From NCBI GenBank assembly GCA_913055215.1, contig CAJXJP010000003.1:1-52458 (forward strand): DNA of 52,458 nt, given 5' to 3'. Under the pieces are notes generated by a model that ran no database searches, had not been told where the DNA came from, and saw only the letters and a list, made by a program, of their open reading frames with translations. Below, piece after piece: positions 40,965 through 51,793 of this stretch (position 1 is the first letter of the stretch; each line of letters begins with the position of its first letter). Source of the stretch: an uncultured Candidatus Altimarinota bacterium (GTDB lineage: Bacteria > Patescibacteriota > Gracilibacteria > BD1-5 > UBA6164). Position numbers and translations under genes: made by a program.

Positions 40965-41588
40965 ATGCTTAAGAAAGTGATTATTGCAGTATCTACATTG
41001 ATCCTTGTTTCCGGTTGTGCTACAAACGGAGGGCAAGATCAAATCGCTACTGGCGATGTCAGTGGCTTAAACGCGAAGAATACAAACATCGTTTCTTATC
41101 ATAACAGCGAGAAGTCGAACGTTATGAAAAAGAAAACAGGACAATTACAAGCCCGTGGTTTGTATGAGCAAGCAGAGAGTGAGATTTTTCTTCTGCAGTC
41201 AAAGGTAAAAGAGCTAATTGCAGATAGAAATGCAATTTCAGCGAAGTTGCTGGAGGAAAACACACTTTCAAATGATCGTTTGATTGCATTAAATCGTATG
41301 ATTTCATCAATTCAGCTCAAAAAATCTGACTTGAACAAATCTATCGAGATGAGCAATGCTGAACTAGAAAGTATTGAAACGGCGATTCGTACTTTGGATG
41401 ACGAGTCAGCGATAACAGGTGAAGATATCCCATGGGATAGTGCTTTACCGTTAGCGCCTACTCTCCCAAATGAAACGGCAGAAACAAAAAAGGCTTGGTT
41501 GGATAACATTACTCCAGAAGCACAAGCTATTCAGAGATTACAATCTGAAATCTTACGTCAGGAATCGGTTATCGATCCTCTGAAGTAA
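40965..41588 (+). CDS. Helical lipoprotein of unknown function
   Basis: 207 residues with a lipobox (LVSGC, Cys18). The mature part is mostly coiled coil (about 55-140) and then a Pro-rich stretch (LPLAPTLPNET). A strong site AAAGGAG lies 7 bases before ATG. GC is clearly higher than in neighbouring genes and none of its eight glycines is TGA. Its own promoter, structured leader and strong terminator suggest high expression. No family recognised; in role it could act as an abundant envelope lipoprotein. Confidence 0.7.
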   Translation: MLKKVIIAVSTLILVSGCATNGGQDQIATGDVSGLNAKNTNIVSYHNSEKSNVMKKKTGQLQARGLYEQAESEIFLLQSKVKELIADRNAISAKLLEENTLSNDRLIALNRMISSIQLKKSDLNKSIEMSNAELESIETAIRTLDDESAITGEDIPWDSALPLAPTLPNETAETKKAWLDNITPEAQAIQRLQSEILRQESVIDPLK

Positions 41589-41589
41589 G

Positions 41590-41637
41590 ACAAAAAATTA
41601 AAAGACCTCTTAGGAGGTCTTTTTTCTTTTGTCATTT
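41590..41637 (+). terminator. Terminator of the lipoprotein gene
   Basis: AAAAGACCTC / GAGGTCTTTT with loop TTAG, enclosed by GACAAAA / TTTTGTC. Confidence 0.9.
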
Positions 41638-41683
41638 TCTATAAAAGATATAAAATACACAAAAATATATTTAAAAAACAATT

Positions 41684-42460
41684 ATGAATAAACAAGAATT
41701 AGTTCAGTATCTGGATTCGTATTTAAAAAATTCAGATTATAAAGATTCTTCAAAAAATGGTCTACAAGTAGATACTGATAAAACAGAAATTAAAAAAATA
41801 TGATATGCGGTTGATGCGACTACATATATTTTTGATAAAGCTATTGATGAAGGAGTTGATTTAATCCTATCACACCATGGGATTTTCTGGGGATATGAAG
41901 AAACGCTTACAGGAGTTCCGTTTGAAAGAGCTTCAAAATTAATTAAAAATGATATTGCGTTATATTCTTCTCATTTACCATTGGATGCCCATCCAGAAAT
42001 CGGGAATAATGCGGGTCTATATAAAGCATTTATTAATATGTTTGCGCTTCAAGAAGATGATTACACATTAGAACCATTTGGGGAATATCGTGGACAAAAT
42101 ATTGGTTTTGGTTTAAAATTTAGAAATAGAATTCATATCTCAAATATGGTGACACCATATGCAGAAATGTTGCAATTAAATAAAAGATTATTTAATTTTG
42201 GAAAAAAAGAATATATTACCTCAATCGCTTTTGTTTCATGAGGAGCAATGTCGAATATGAAAGAAGCTCATGAAAAAGGGTATGATGTTTTTGTGACTTG
42301 AGAATGAGCTCACCATGAATATTTGGCAGCAAAAGAATTATGACAAACAATTTTAGTTGGAGGGCATTATGAAACAGAAAAAATTGGGCCAAAGTTATTA
42401 GCGTATCATTTAAGGGATACTTTTGGAATTGAAATTGAATTTTTAGATGAAAAATATTAA
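41684..42460 (+). CDS. Nif3-like dinuclear metal-binding protein
   Basis: 258 residues, single-domain Nif3 (YbgI type). Landmarks: NGLQV, DLILSHHGIFWG with two metal-binding His, SSHLPLDAHPE, AFVSGGAMSN, TGEGAHHEYLAA and GGHYETEKIG. Metal-dependent hydrolase fold; the old label GTP cyclohydrolase type 2 is not well supported. Many TGA glycines in the C-terminal half. Confidence 0.92.
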
Positions 42461-42497
42461 TAAAAAAAGAGAAAAACTATGTTTTTCTCTTTTTTTA
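42461..42497. terminator. Bidirectional terminator
   Basis: AAAGAGAAAAA / TTTTTCTCTTT stem with flanking A/T runs, shared by convergent genes; it contains the stop codon of 42495-43088. Confidence 0.85.
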
Positions 42498-43088
42498 TAT
42501 ATTTCATTTTGGGGAATATTTTGCTTTTCATTGCATTATTAATGCAATATCTTTTGGTGTGTTGATAAGTCATTTTGTAACCTCATATGCAGTAACTGCA
42601 CAGTTTCCAATGGTTGCAGTACAACCAATTGCTCATCCTAATATATGTTCATAGGCATTTTTTGGGTTGTAAGCGGCTTCCATCATTTTATCAGAAATTC
42701 CTATTTTTCTTAATAATTTTTTATTTTCTGCTAAAAGAGTAAGTTCTGAATTTTGAGTTATTTCCTCTAAAAGAGAATTTTTATGATCAGTTGCTTCTGA
42801 ATGAATTTCTTTTGCTGTTTCTAAAATACTAGATAAATCTTTATCAGAAACTTCATCTTTTAAATAGTTTTTTTCCTTGTCAGTAATATTTACTGAAAGT
42901 TGAATCTCTTCTCTAAGTTGAGATATTTCTTTTTGAGATTGAAATTTTGTAAATTCTTTTAATGTATTTTGTGATAATTCAAATTGTTGTAAAAACTTAT
43001 CAAAACGATTATCCAAGCTATCATTAACGCTATCAGATTTTTTTTCAATTTGTTCTATGTTGTGTAGATTTTCTTTATATTGGCTCAT
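42495..43088 (-). CDS. Helical protein of unknown function
   Basis: 197 residues. Charged helices dominate (about 1-150, heptad-like), then a glycine-rich hydrophobic stretch HILGGAIGCTATIGNCAVTAYE (quoted in parts: HILGGAIGC, TATIGNCAV), possibly a membrane-inserting hairpin. In standard code it would stop at the first TGA in this stretch. It starts 8 bases after the TPR gene and is probably in its operon. No family recognised. Confidence 0.6.
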
Positions 43089-43096
43089 TTGTAATA

Positions 43097-44698
43097 TTAT
43101 TTAAGAAAATTTCCATCTTCAATTAACTTGATTTGTTCACGAGCTAAATCTGTGAAGTCACCATGTTTGTCCAAAGAAATTGTTTTTTTAAAATATAGAA
43201 GAGCTTCTTTGTATTTTTCGTTTTTTACATCGAGTCTTCATAAACTAAAATGAATCATAGCACTTTTTCTGTTTATTTCAAGTCATTTTTTTAAGCTTTC
43301 TTTTGCTTGAGCGAAGGCTTGATCAGTTGTTGCTTTTTCTAATTGTAGCCAACCAATATATCCGAAAAATATTTCAGTATCTGGATATTTTTCATTTCAA
43401 ATTTTGGCATAATCGAGAGCTTTATCTAAATTATTTCAAATAATATTATGAAAAATAGCTAAACTAAGATCTTGCTCAGTAAGATTTTCTTTATTTTCAG
43501 AAATCATGTGATCAAATGCATCAAGCATTTTTTTTGTATCTCAGATTTCATAATAATTAAAGATTTGTCTTCTTCTAACATCAATTGTATGAGCATAATT
43601 TAAGCGAATCGCTTTTTTTAAATGTATCGAACTAAGTACATATTCTTTTAATTTTTGGTATACAATTCACAGTGCATAACTAATTTGAGGATCATTATCA
43701 CCAAGTTTATTATATTTTTGTAAGAATTTTTTAGCATTTAAATAGTCTCACATTTTATAATAACTCATTGCAATAATTTTAATCGCTGGGCGATAGTCGG
43801 GAAAGTTTTCGAGCACATCACGTCCGGTACGAATGGCGATGGGATAATTTTTATTTGTCATAAATGCAAGACTGAGTAATCCTCATTTATAAGATAAGTC
43901 ATGCATTTTTAAATTTTCATAATTAATCAGAGATTGTCTTATGTTTTCTAATTCTGGAAAAATAATAACGGCAATATTTATTTGTTCTGGAATAAACTCT
44001 TCTCATTTTTCTGTAGCGATTTTTTGCTTTTTTTCCTGTTCTTTTTTAAGTTTTTCTATTTTAATGTTTGCTACAGCTTCTTTTTCAGAAAAATAGTTTT
44101 GAAATGCTAATTTACATTCATGGAAATTTACAGCACATAAAAGAGAGTTTCAATAATAAAATTTTTCTTCTTCATTAAATGGAAGTTTTTCTAATTCTTG
44201 AATGGCTCAAGAAAGAGTGCTTGGAGTTACAACTGTTGAATATCATTTTGCTAATGCAGCTTTGTGTTTATCAACTTTTGGAAAATCAGTTACTTTCCAA
44301 AAATATTCAGTGGCTTTGTCGTATTTTTGTAATTCAAAATAGGTAAGTGCTATTTTATGAATATTTTCTTTATCGTTTGGTATTTTCCTTTGAATTTGTA
44401 GGTAGTTTACTAATGCACTTGTATATTTTTCATTGGTAAAGTTTAAGTCACCTTTATGGATTAATCATTTAAGGGCAAGTTTTTGTCTAATAGTGTTGAG
44501 TTTTCATTTCACTTCATCTTTATCTATTTCTTGTTCGACTCATCCAGTACTAGTTCATAGAGATTCTTCATGTTCTTTGAGTAACTGTTGTTCTTCTTTT
44601 GTCAGTTTATATTCACCAAAATTTTGAGTATAAATTACAATTGAACTTACAACTGATAAAATAACAACAAGTATGACTAACAATAATTTTTGTTTCAT
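43097..44698 (-). CDS. Membrane-anchored TPR repeat protein
   Basis: 533 residues. An N-terminal signal anchor (about 3-23), then helical repeats with TPR pattern: YLQIQRKIPNDKENIHKIAL, FELQKYDKATEYFWK, and near the C-terminus IHFSLGRLDVKNEKYKEALLYFKKTI. TPRs bind partner proteins, here outside or at the membrane, for example in pilus or envelope assembly. Divergent from the flippase gene across a region with an inverted repeat. Confidence 0.82.
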
Positions 44699-44763
44699 AA
44701 TAAAAAGGAAAATATATAATTGTCAAAATTTTATGTTTAATTTCCGCTTTGTAAAGTAAAAAT

Positions 44764-44797
44764 AGAGGTTTACTCTTTACAAAAAGAATAAACCTCT
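44764..44797. repeat. Inverted repeat between divergent genes
   Basis: AGAGGTTTA (44764-44772) and TAAACCTCT (44789-44797) with a partly pairing CTCTTT / AAAGAA interior. It sits between divergent promoters, 36 bases before ATG 44833, so an operator is more likely than a terminator. Confidence 0.45.
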
Positions 44798-44832
44798 TAC
44801 ACTAAAGTTCAGTTTAATTTTACCAGAGCACT

Positions 44833-46329
44833 ATGTATAAAAAAATAGCATCAAACACATTTTCACAAATTTTTTCAAAAGTAGGAACAGCATTGATTTC
44901 TATTTTTTTGTTATCAATTTTGACGAATTATTTAACAGTAGAAATGTTTTGAATGTATTCAAAAATTTATAATTATGTTGGAATATTTGTATTTTTAGCG
45001 GACTTAGGATTATATACAATCGCAATTCGTGAGATAGCAAATAATAAAAAAGATTCAGAAAAAATTGTTTGAAATGTTTTAACTTTACGTACAATTTTAT
45101 GATTAATAATTTTCATATTTGCAATTTGAATTGCCTTTTTCTTAGATGGTTATAATTCTCAATTAGCACTTTTATGAATCACAATAGCTTGTTTCTTTAC
45201 AATGTTTCAATTATGGAACTCTTCAATTCTTACTCTGATGCAAGCTCATATGAAAATGGAATTTTCATTAGTGTCTACTATCTTATGAAAGCTTGCAAAT
45301 TTTTTATGTATTTTATGAATAGTTTTCTTATTGTTTCCAGAGGTAAATAATGGAAATTATTTCTACCCATTTTTATGTATAATGCTCTCAGGATTACTGT
45401 GAACAATATGTATGACAACATTGAATTTTAGATATGCGAAAAAAATCGGAAAAATTAGTTTTTTATTTGATAGACAATACATTTTAAAAATATTTAAAAT
45501 GTCTCTCCCTTATGGAATAGCTTTGTTTTTATCTGTTGTCTATTTTAAAATTGACGTAATTCTGTTGTCTATAATGGAACCAAAAGAAATAGCGGACAGA
45601 AGTGTTGCTCTGTATTCGTTGCCGATGAAGATTGTCGAAGTTATAATGGTCATTGGAGGATTTTATTTAAATGCTATGCTTCCTAAAATTTCTCAAGATT
45701 TTAAAAACAATGATTTAACCTCTGCAAATAAACTGATTAACTTTTCTTTTAAAGTAATGTATGCGGGGTCATTGCTTATGGTATGTTTAGGAATTTTATT
45801 TAGAGAACATATTATTGCTATTATTTCTAAGCCAGAATATTTGGATACTTCATTAGCTTTCCATTCATGAGATGCTGCAATAGTGGTGTTTGGTGTTATT
45901 CTCTTCCACTTTGTGTCTCTGGTGTTTATTTATACTCTGATTGCATCAAATCAACAATCAAAATTATTAAGAATTAATTTAATTGTTACGTTGATTAATA
46001 TTATTTGAAATATAATATTGATTCCTTATTTATCATTTATGTGAGCATGAATTGTAACTATTATAAGTCAATTAGTGTTAATGATACTTTGATATTTTTA
46101 TACTAGACAAACTGTATCTGTCTCGATAGGGTTATGATTTATATTTAGACACCTAATTTTCGCAATTACTTTGTTCTCTATATGATATTATATAATGGAC
46201 AAATTTCCATTGGGAAATATATTGTCAATATTGATTTATGGATTCGGATTGTTTTGATTTTATATGTTGTTTTTCTATTTCGAGTTTAAAGAGGTTATCA
46301 ATAAATTAAGAAAAAAAACTGAAGCGTAG
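44833..46329 (+). CDS. Polysaccharide/lipid flippase (MOP superfamily)
   Basis: 498 residues with about 14 membrane helices and the pattern of Wzx/polysaccharide biosynthesis exporters: SNTFSQIFSKVGTALIS at the start, LTVEMFGMYSKIYNYVGIFVF, FLADLGLYTIAIREIA, and in the second half LPYGIALFLSVVYFKIDVILLS. Moves undecaprenyl-linked glycans across the membrane. Many TGA glycines inside helices. No glycosyltransferase genes adjoin it. Confidence 0.88.
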
Positions 46330-46343
46330 CTTCAGTTTTTTTA
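46313..46343. terminator. Bidirectional terminator
   Basis: AAAACTGAAGC / GCTTCAGTTTT stem containing the flippase stop codon and touching the stop of the next leftward gene. Confidence 0.85.
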
Positions 46344-47576
46344 TGCATTATAGACAAATCATTTTTCATCATTTTCTTGAGGTTTAAAAGAATTCATAGA
46401 ATTCATGAAGGCATATTTTGCAGAAATGAATGCACTAAATAATGCAGATCTTTTTGATTCAGTTCTTTTCGATTCTAATCATACACGTTCAGTATATTCT
46501 TGAATAGCATCAAATAATATTTTCATAGTATCATCTTGAGCTCTTTTATAATTATCATTTTTTCTTTTCGGTATTTTTTTACTTAATTGTTCGAGTAATA
46601 TTGTAGCAGCTCTTTTTTCTTCTCTGTTTGGTTTTTTATTTGGATCATATTTAAAAAGGATAGCTATTTCAGACTCAAGTTTTTGATAATCTAAATTAAT
46701 AGAAATTTCTCTTTGAGTCGTTTGTTCTGCTTTTTCTTGGATTCTTTTTATGCTGTTTTGTAAAGTTCACTGATCTATGATATTTTCTTGTTGCTCAGTG
46801 ATTGACTGTTCGAAAGAATTATCTACAGGAGTTGGTTGTATTTTTTTTGTTGTAAATGTGTTTTTTACAGAAGGAGTCAGTTCTTTAAATTTTCAAGTTG
46901 TCTTATTGTTGATAAATTTTTGTATAGCTCACTTTTGAGAAGCATTTACCACTCAATCATCATCAGCAATAATGTGTGTAATTTTTCAATTTTTTGCTAA
47001 AAATTTAAATCTTCTTCATTGTCAGTTTACGTAACTATATTTTCACGAAAAATCAGGATTTTTACTTTCTACAGAATTTTTAGTTATTTTTTTGTTTTTT
47101 CCTGGAATATATTCCGGAGTTGGATTGTTTTTATGCTGTAAGGCATATTCTACAATTTCTTTTTGCCTTCCATTTTTTCTAATACGTGTGAAATTTTTTC
47201 TTAGATTTTCCTTATCTTCCCATTTTTGTTCTATAATTTCTCTTTGAAACCTACAAGGAGTTTGTTTATTTTTATCTTTTGTAACGGTGAATATATGCTC
47301 GATAGTTTTATCTTCTGGGTTAATAAAAATTGCAAAATCAACCCCTTTGTTATTTGTATATCAAACAATGTTTTTATAACTTGGGAGTTTGTTGATTTCT
47401 TCTTTTGTTTCTGGTTGAGTTGTAGTGTTGTTTTCCGTGAAATCTAGAATATCGGCAACCTTGTTTGCAAATTTATTTTTTACTTTTTGGATAATCTTAG
47501 AGGCTTTTTCTTCAATTCATGAAAATACATTTCTTATATTTTTTCATGCATTGATATACTTGTTTAATGAATTCAT
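46341..47576 (-). CDS. Unknown protein, paralogous domain shared with its upstream neighbour
   Basis: 411 residues, polar and basic. A central domain (about 170-240) reads PDFSGKYSYVNGQGRRFKFL ... GKITHIIADDDGVVNASQKGAIQKFINNK and matches a domain in the product of 47595-48842. The C-terminal part (about 300-395) is helical. No membrane segment. I recognise no family. The two genes are 18 bases apart and co-directional, so they act together or arose by duplication of a module. Confidence 0.6.
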
Positions 47577-47594
47577 GATATATTTATTTATGAA

Positions 47595-48842
47595 TTAAAT
47601 ATTATTTTTTTCTAATTGTTTGAAGTATTTTAATTTACTTGTAATAATTTGAGTTATGTCAGTGAAAAGACTTTTTTCTTCACTGTTTTTTGCCTTATCA
47701 GGGTGAGTTTTATGTAATACTTGTTTGATGTTACTTACTTCAAAATGACTTTTTAAATGATGAATAAACTCTATCGAAAAAGTTTCTTCTATATCTTTGT
47801 CACCATTAGATTGTTTAATTGACCACAAAAATAATTCACAATCATCTTTTAATTTTTTATACTTTTTCGTTTTGAGCATTTCAATATTATTTCTTTGAAA
47901 TTTGGAAAATTTTCTTTGATTGAGTAATCTTTGTATTGCAGATTTTTGTTGATGGCTGACAGTGGATTTATCTGAATAAGTAGCGTTGATAATTTTTCAT
48001 TCAACAATGTCTAGATATATTTTTTCACCTTTTGAATTTTTATAACTTCAAGAAAAAGAGATTATTTTATTTTCTTCTGGAATAGGGAATTTTATAATAT
48101 TTTTTGATTTACTTTTAATCGAAACACCATGTTTAACAATATTTCTCATTTTTTCCATATTTATTGGAGTTTCCAATATTCTTAAAAAATTATTAAAAAA
48201 TTGAGAAGAGTTTTCCAGTTTTTTTTCAATTTGTTTTTTTTGAATAGTACAAATAGGTTTTTGATAATCAGTGATTCAAAAACAATCAAATAAAGTGCCA
48301 TCATCTTTCAAAATAACTAAGATTTTAGATCATTTTGTATTTTGATAAATATAACATTTTTTCGAATAAAGTTGTTCAATATTTTTTTCAGATTTTTGTT
48401 CTTGAATTTGAGAAATTTGAGTTTTATATTTTCAGATTTCAGATTGGATATTATTTTTTTCTTGTAAAAGCGCGTTGAGTTTTTCTTGAGTTTTTCTTTG
48501 AGTTTTATTGAGAGAATTGAAATCCGTAACTTTTTTTGAAATATGTGCATGTTGTAATATTTCGATATTATTTTGATTTTTCTCAGCAATTTGAAATTGT
48601 AAATTTCTTGATTGCTTACTTTTCCAATTTTTATTACATTCGTTTAATATTTTTTCATAAATATCTACAGTAATTAATTCACGAAAATAAATATGCTTAA
48701 TCTCTTCGCCTTTTTTAGGAATAAGAATTAAAGCATAGATGTTTTTTCCATTTATTTCTATTTGCGTTGATGCAAATCATTTTATTTGAAGGGAATTTTT
48801 TGAATTTTCAGAAGTTTGAGAATTAATTGCTTGAGTATTCAT
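47595..48842 (-). CDS. Unknown protein with J-domain-like C-terminus
   Basis: 415 residues. Coiled coil at about 110-150; the shared domain (FSGSYKNSKGEKIYL ... GKIINATYSDKSTVSHQQKSAIQRLLN) at about 255-315; and a C-terminus containing HKTHPDKAKNSEEKSLF, where HPD followed by a charged helix recalls the J-domain signature. Helix II before it is short, so a functional DnaJ-type contact with DnaK is possible but unproven. No Shine-Dalgarno site. First gene of a two-gene leftward operon. Confidence 0.6.
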
Positions 48843-49055
48843 ATGAGAAAAAATATTATACAAAAAGTTAATATATTTTAAACAAAAACTAAAATAAGTC
48901 AACACTCTAAGTTTAGTTAATATTTATATGTTTTATTATATAATGTAACCTTAAAAAATTCTTGAAAAGAAAATTTGAAATCGTCAACAAAAAAAAGAAG
49001 ATAATTAAAAAAAAATACGTATAATATAGAAAAATATATGTTTTATGAAAATAAT
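48843..49055. other. Divergent promoter region
   Basis: 213 bases without a gene between the J-like gene (leftward) and the pilin gene (rightward). Very AT-rich with TATAAT-like boxes in both directions; no strong hairpin seen. Confidence 0.5.
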
Positions 49056-50348
49056 ATGAAATTACACACAAAGCTTTGATTCACTTTTGTAGAATTAATG
49101 GTAATTGTTTCGGTCTTAGCAATTTTATGAACAGTAGGTTTTATTAGCTTTTGAAAATATCTTACAAATGCTAGAGATAGCGCAAGGGTTGCTCAATTGT
49201 CGGAAATTTCAGATGGATTAAAAATTCTAAGCTTAGAAAAAACTCTTCCAAAACCTGACGAAGCAATAACTATCAATTATTGACCAGATGCTGTTTTTTA
49301 CCAATGAAAAACCTGAAATGATTTACAAGAGTATACCGAATTCACAAATAAAATGATTGATCCAAAGTCAGGATTAGAATATACATATATTAGAAATAAG
49401 CGTGGAAATCATTTTCAAATAGCGGCATTTTTAGAGGGGAGAGAAGCTGTATGAGAAAGGGTTGAACTTTTAGATGATGCTACAGCCGCGTCAAACTATA
49501 TAGGAAAATATCCGTATTTAGTCTGAAAAAACTTAGGACTTATTGTCTGATCAGGTTCATATAATCATGTGCCTATCGAGCAAGTAGAAGCGTACCAAGC
49601 TAAAAAAAATATAGATTTATTGACAGAAACTGATTCATTTAAGATTTATTTGGGAAACACTGACGTAATAGAGTGAATTTGATCAGAATTATCTGAATAT
49701 AATCCACGTGCCAATTGTAAAAGAATTCAAGAAAGCACAGGGACAAATAAGTCAGGAGAATTTTCGATTGATCCGGAAGGAAATTGAACTTTTAATTCAG
49801 TGTATTGTGATATGGAAACTGACGGATGAGGATGGACCGTAACAACTATGTTGGCAGATACTACAACAGGAAATTTATTTTCTGAAACTCATGTAAATTC
49901 ATCAAATTTCATAAAAAGTGTAAAGAAAAATATAACTACACAAGGAAAACTGAGTAATGTTTGGAAAAATAATTCGAATAAAGATATTTTATTACAATGT
50001 TTTTCAGCAGACAATGAGTTAGCTTGATATAAAATACCATTTATAATTTATGATTTTCCAGGAGCTGAGAAATGAAACTTAACACAAGATGATAAGGCGG
50101 GAAAAGAATTTTCTTCTCTTAATCTCATCGCTTTATGGTCAGGTCACAAAATTAGGCTTCACAAAAATTATAAAAATAATGAAAGTGAATTAATAGATGT
50201 CTCGAATAAGTTAGTTTTCTGATTAGAATACGATAAAATTTTCGTGAATCCTAATTCTGCAATCAACCCGAATTCACCAGCATATAATGCAGCTTGAAAA
50301 GCCTCGAGTTTTTCAGTAAATAATTACTGTATTTCAGCAATTCGTTAA
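49056..50348 (+). CDS. Type IV prepilin-like protein with fibrinogen-like GGGW domain
   Basis: 430 residues. A short basic leader MKLHTKLG is followed by FTFVELMVIVSVLAILGTVG: the G^F prepilin peptidase site, Glu at +5 and the hydrophobic assembly helix. After a pilin-like stalk (to about 220) comes a fibrinogen-related domain: ANCKRIQES, SGEFSIDPEGNGTFNSVYCDMETDG and then GGW-T-V; the middle Gly of GGGW is TGA. These domains bind acetylated sugars or host glycans, so this is probably a minor pilin adhesin at a pilus tip. An in-frame ATG at 49038 gives a longer leader; 49056 is preferred because it gives a standard one. Confidence 0.85.
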
Positions 50349-50382
50349 AAAAAAGTCATTAGCTTTTGCTAATGACTTTTTT
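50346..50382. terminator. Bidirectional terminator
   Basis: AAAAAGTCATTAGC / GCTAATGACTTTTT with a 4-base loop, between convergent pilin and nth genes. Confidence 0.88.
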
Positions 50383-51000
50383 ATAATGTTTACATTTTTC
50401 AACAAATGGACAAGTTTCACATTTAGGTTTTCTCGCTATACAGTGGTATCTCCCAAATAAAACTAAAGTATTGTGTAACATTCCATGATTTTCTTTTGTG
50501 AATCATTTGGATATTTTTTTATCAGTTTCCAAAGGAGATTTTGTATTCACGAGTCACAGCCTATTTAATACTCTATGAACGTGTGTATCTACTCAGATAT
50601 ACGGAGCATCTTCAATAACCGCAAGAAATACTTTAGCCGTTTTTATTCAAACTCCAGGAAGTTTTACTAATTCTTCAATAGTTCTTGGGATTTGTGAGTT
50701 ATGTTCTTTTACTAAAATATCACAAGTTTTTTTTATATTAACGGCTTTATTGTTAAAAAAGGAAATAGAATTTATGAACTCCTTAATATAATCAGTGTCC
50801 ATTTTTACACCATCTTCTGGAGTTATTAAAAAATTGAAAAAATTTCTATTTACAATATTTACCTGTTTATCAGTTGCCTGGGCGGACATAAGAATCGCTA
50901 TTAAAAGCTGAAACTCATTATTATAATAGAGTTCAGTTTTTGCGTCAGGAAACATTTCATTGAGCTTTGCTGCAAATTCAAGAATATCTTTTTTAAACAT
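50359..51000 (-). CDS. nth: Endonuclease III
   Basis: 213 residues. DNA glycosylase/AP lyase for oxidised pyrimidines. LPGVGIKTAKVFL has the catalytic Lys, IGVDTHVHRVLNRL the catalytic Asp, and the [4Fe-4S] loop is intact: C-x6-C-x2-C-x5-C in CIARKPKCETCPFVEKC. So this genome makes Fe-S clusters although its MutY has lost the site. The last five residues are read from the terminator hairpin. Confidence 0.93.
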
Positions 51001-51070
51001 TTCTAATTTTTCTTTGAGAATAATATATTTTACTTTATACTACTGAAAAATTTTTATAAAAAAAGAAAAA

Positions 51071-51793
51071 ATGAAACATTACAATGGATTTTATTTAACA
51101 GAAAAATTAGGGAATAATGCATTTTCTTTTGAAGAAAGAAAAGATAAGAAATTATGGGTCCCAGAGTTAATAGAGTGAAAAATCTCAGATATAAAAATAT
51201 GAGAAAAAGTAGTATTTGAGGATTATGACTTTGATGATAAACTTTCAACGAATTTTTGATTAGAAAATTTTTACAAAATTTCATGGAAATGAAAAGATAT
51301 TTATTTTTTTGATAATCATAATCATGCATATTATTTTTGGTATTTAGCGAGATTTGAAAAAATTATTTGAGATAACAATACATTGATTCATGTAGATGAA
51401 CATGCCGATACTCGTGATCCAGGGAAATATTTATTCAAACCTGATTCTGAAGATCTGGATAAAGTTTTTCATTATACAAATAAGGTTTTCAATGTTGGAA
51501 ATTATATTATTCCGGCAGAAAAAGAAGGCTTAATTTCAAAAACTATACAAGTCAGAAATACACAAAATTTAGAAGATTATTTAGATTTAAGGTCAACTTT
51601 AGGTTCAGAGATAATCTTGAACCTAGATCTGGACTTTTTTCAGCCAGATTTAGATTTTATAGACTATGATTTGAAGAAAAAAGTAGTACTCGATGCAGCA
51701 GAAAAGGCAAAGGTAATCACGGTGGCAACGAGTCCATTTTTTATTCAACAAGAATTAGCAATTCGTGTATTTAAAGATATTTTCTGAGAATAA
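51071..51793 (+). CDS. UPF0489 family protein
   Basis: 240 residues. Landmarks: FFDNHNHAYYFWYLAR, LIHVDEHADTRDP and LNLDLDFFQPD, all typical of UPF0489 (C5orf22-like). The acidic and His clusters suggest a metal-dependent hydrolase related to the arginase fold; function unknown. Its last 23 bases overlap the end of the convergent cupin gene. Confidence 0.88.
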
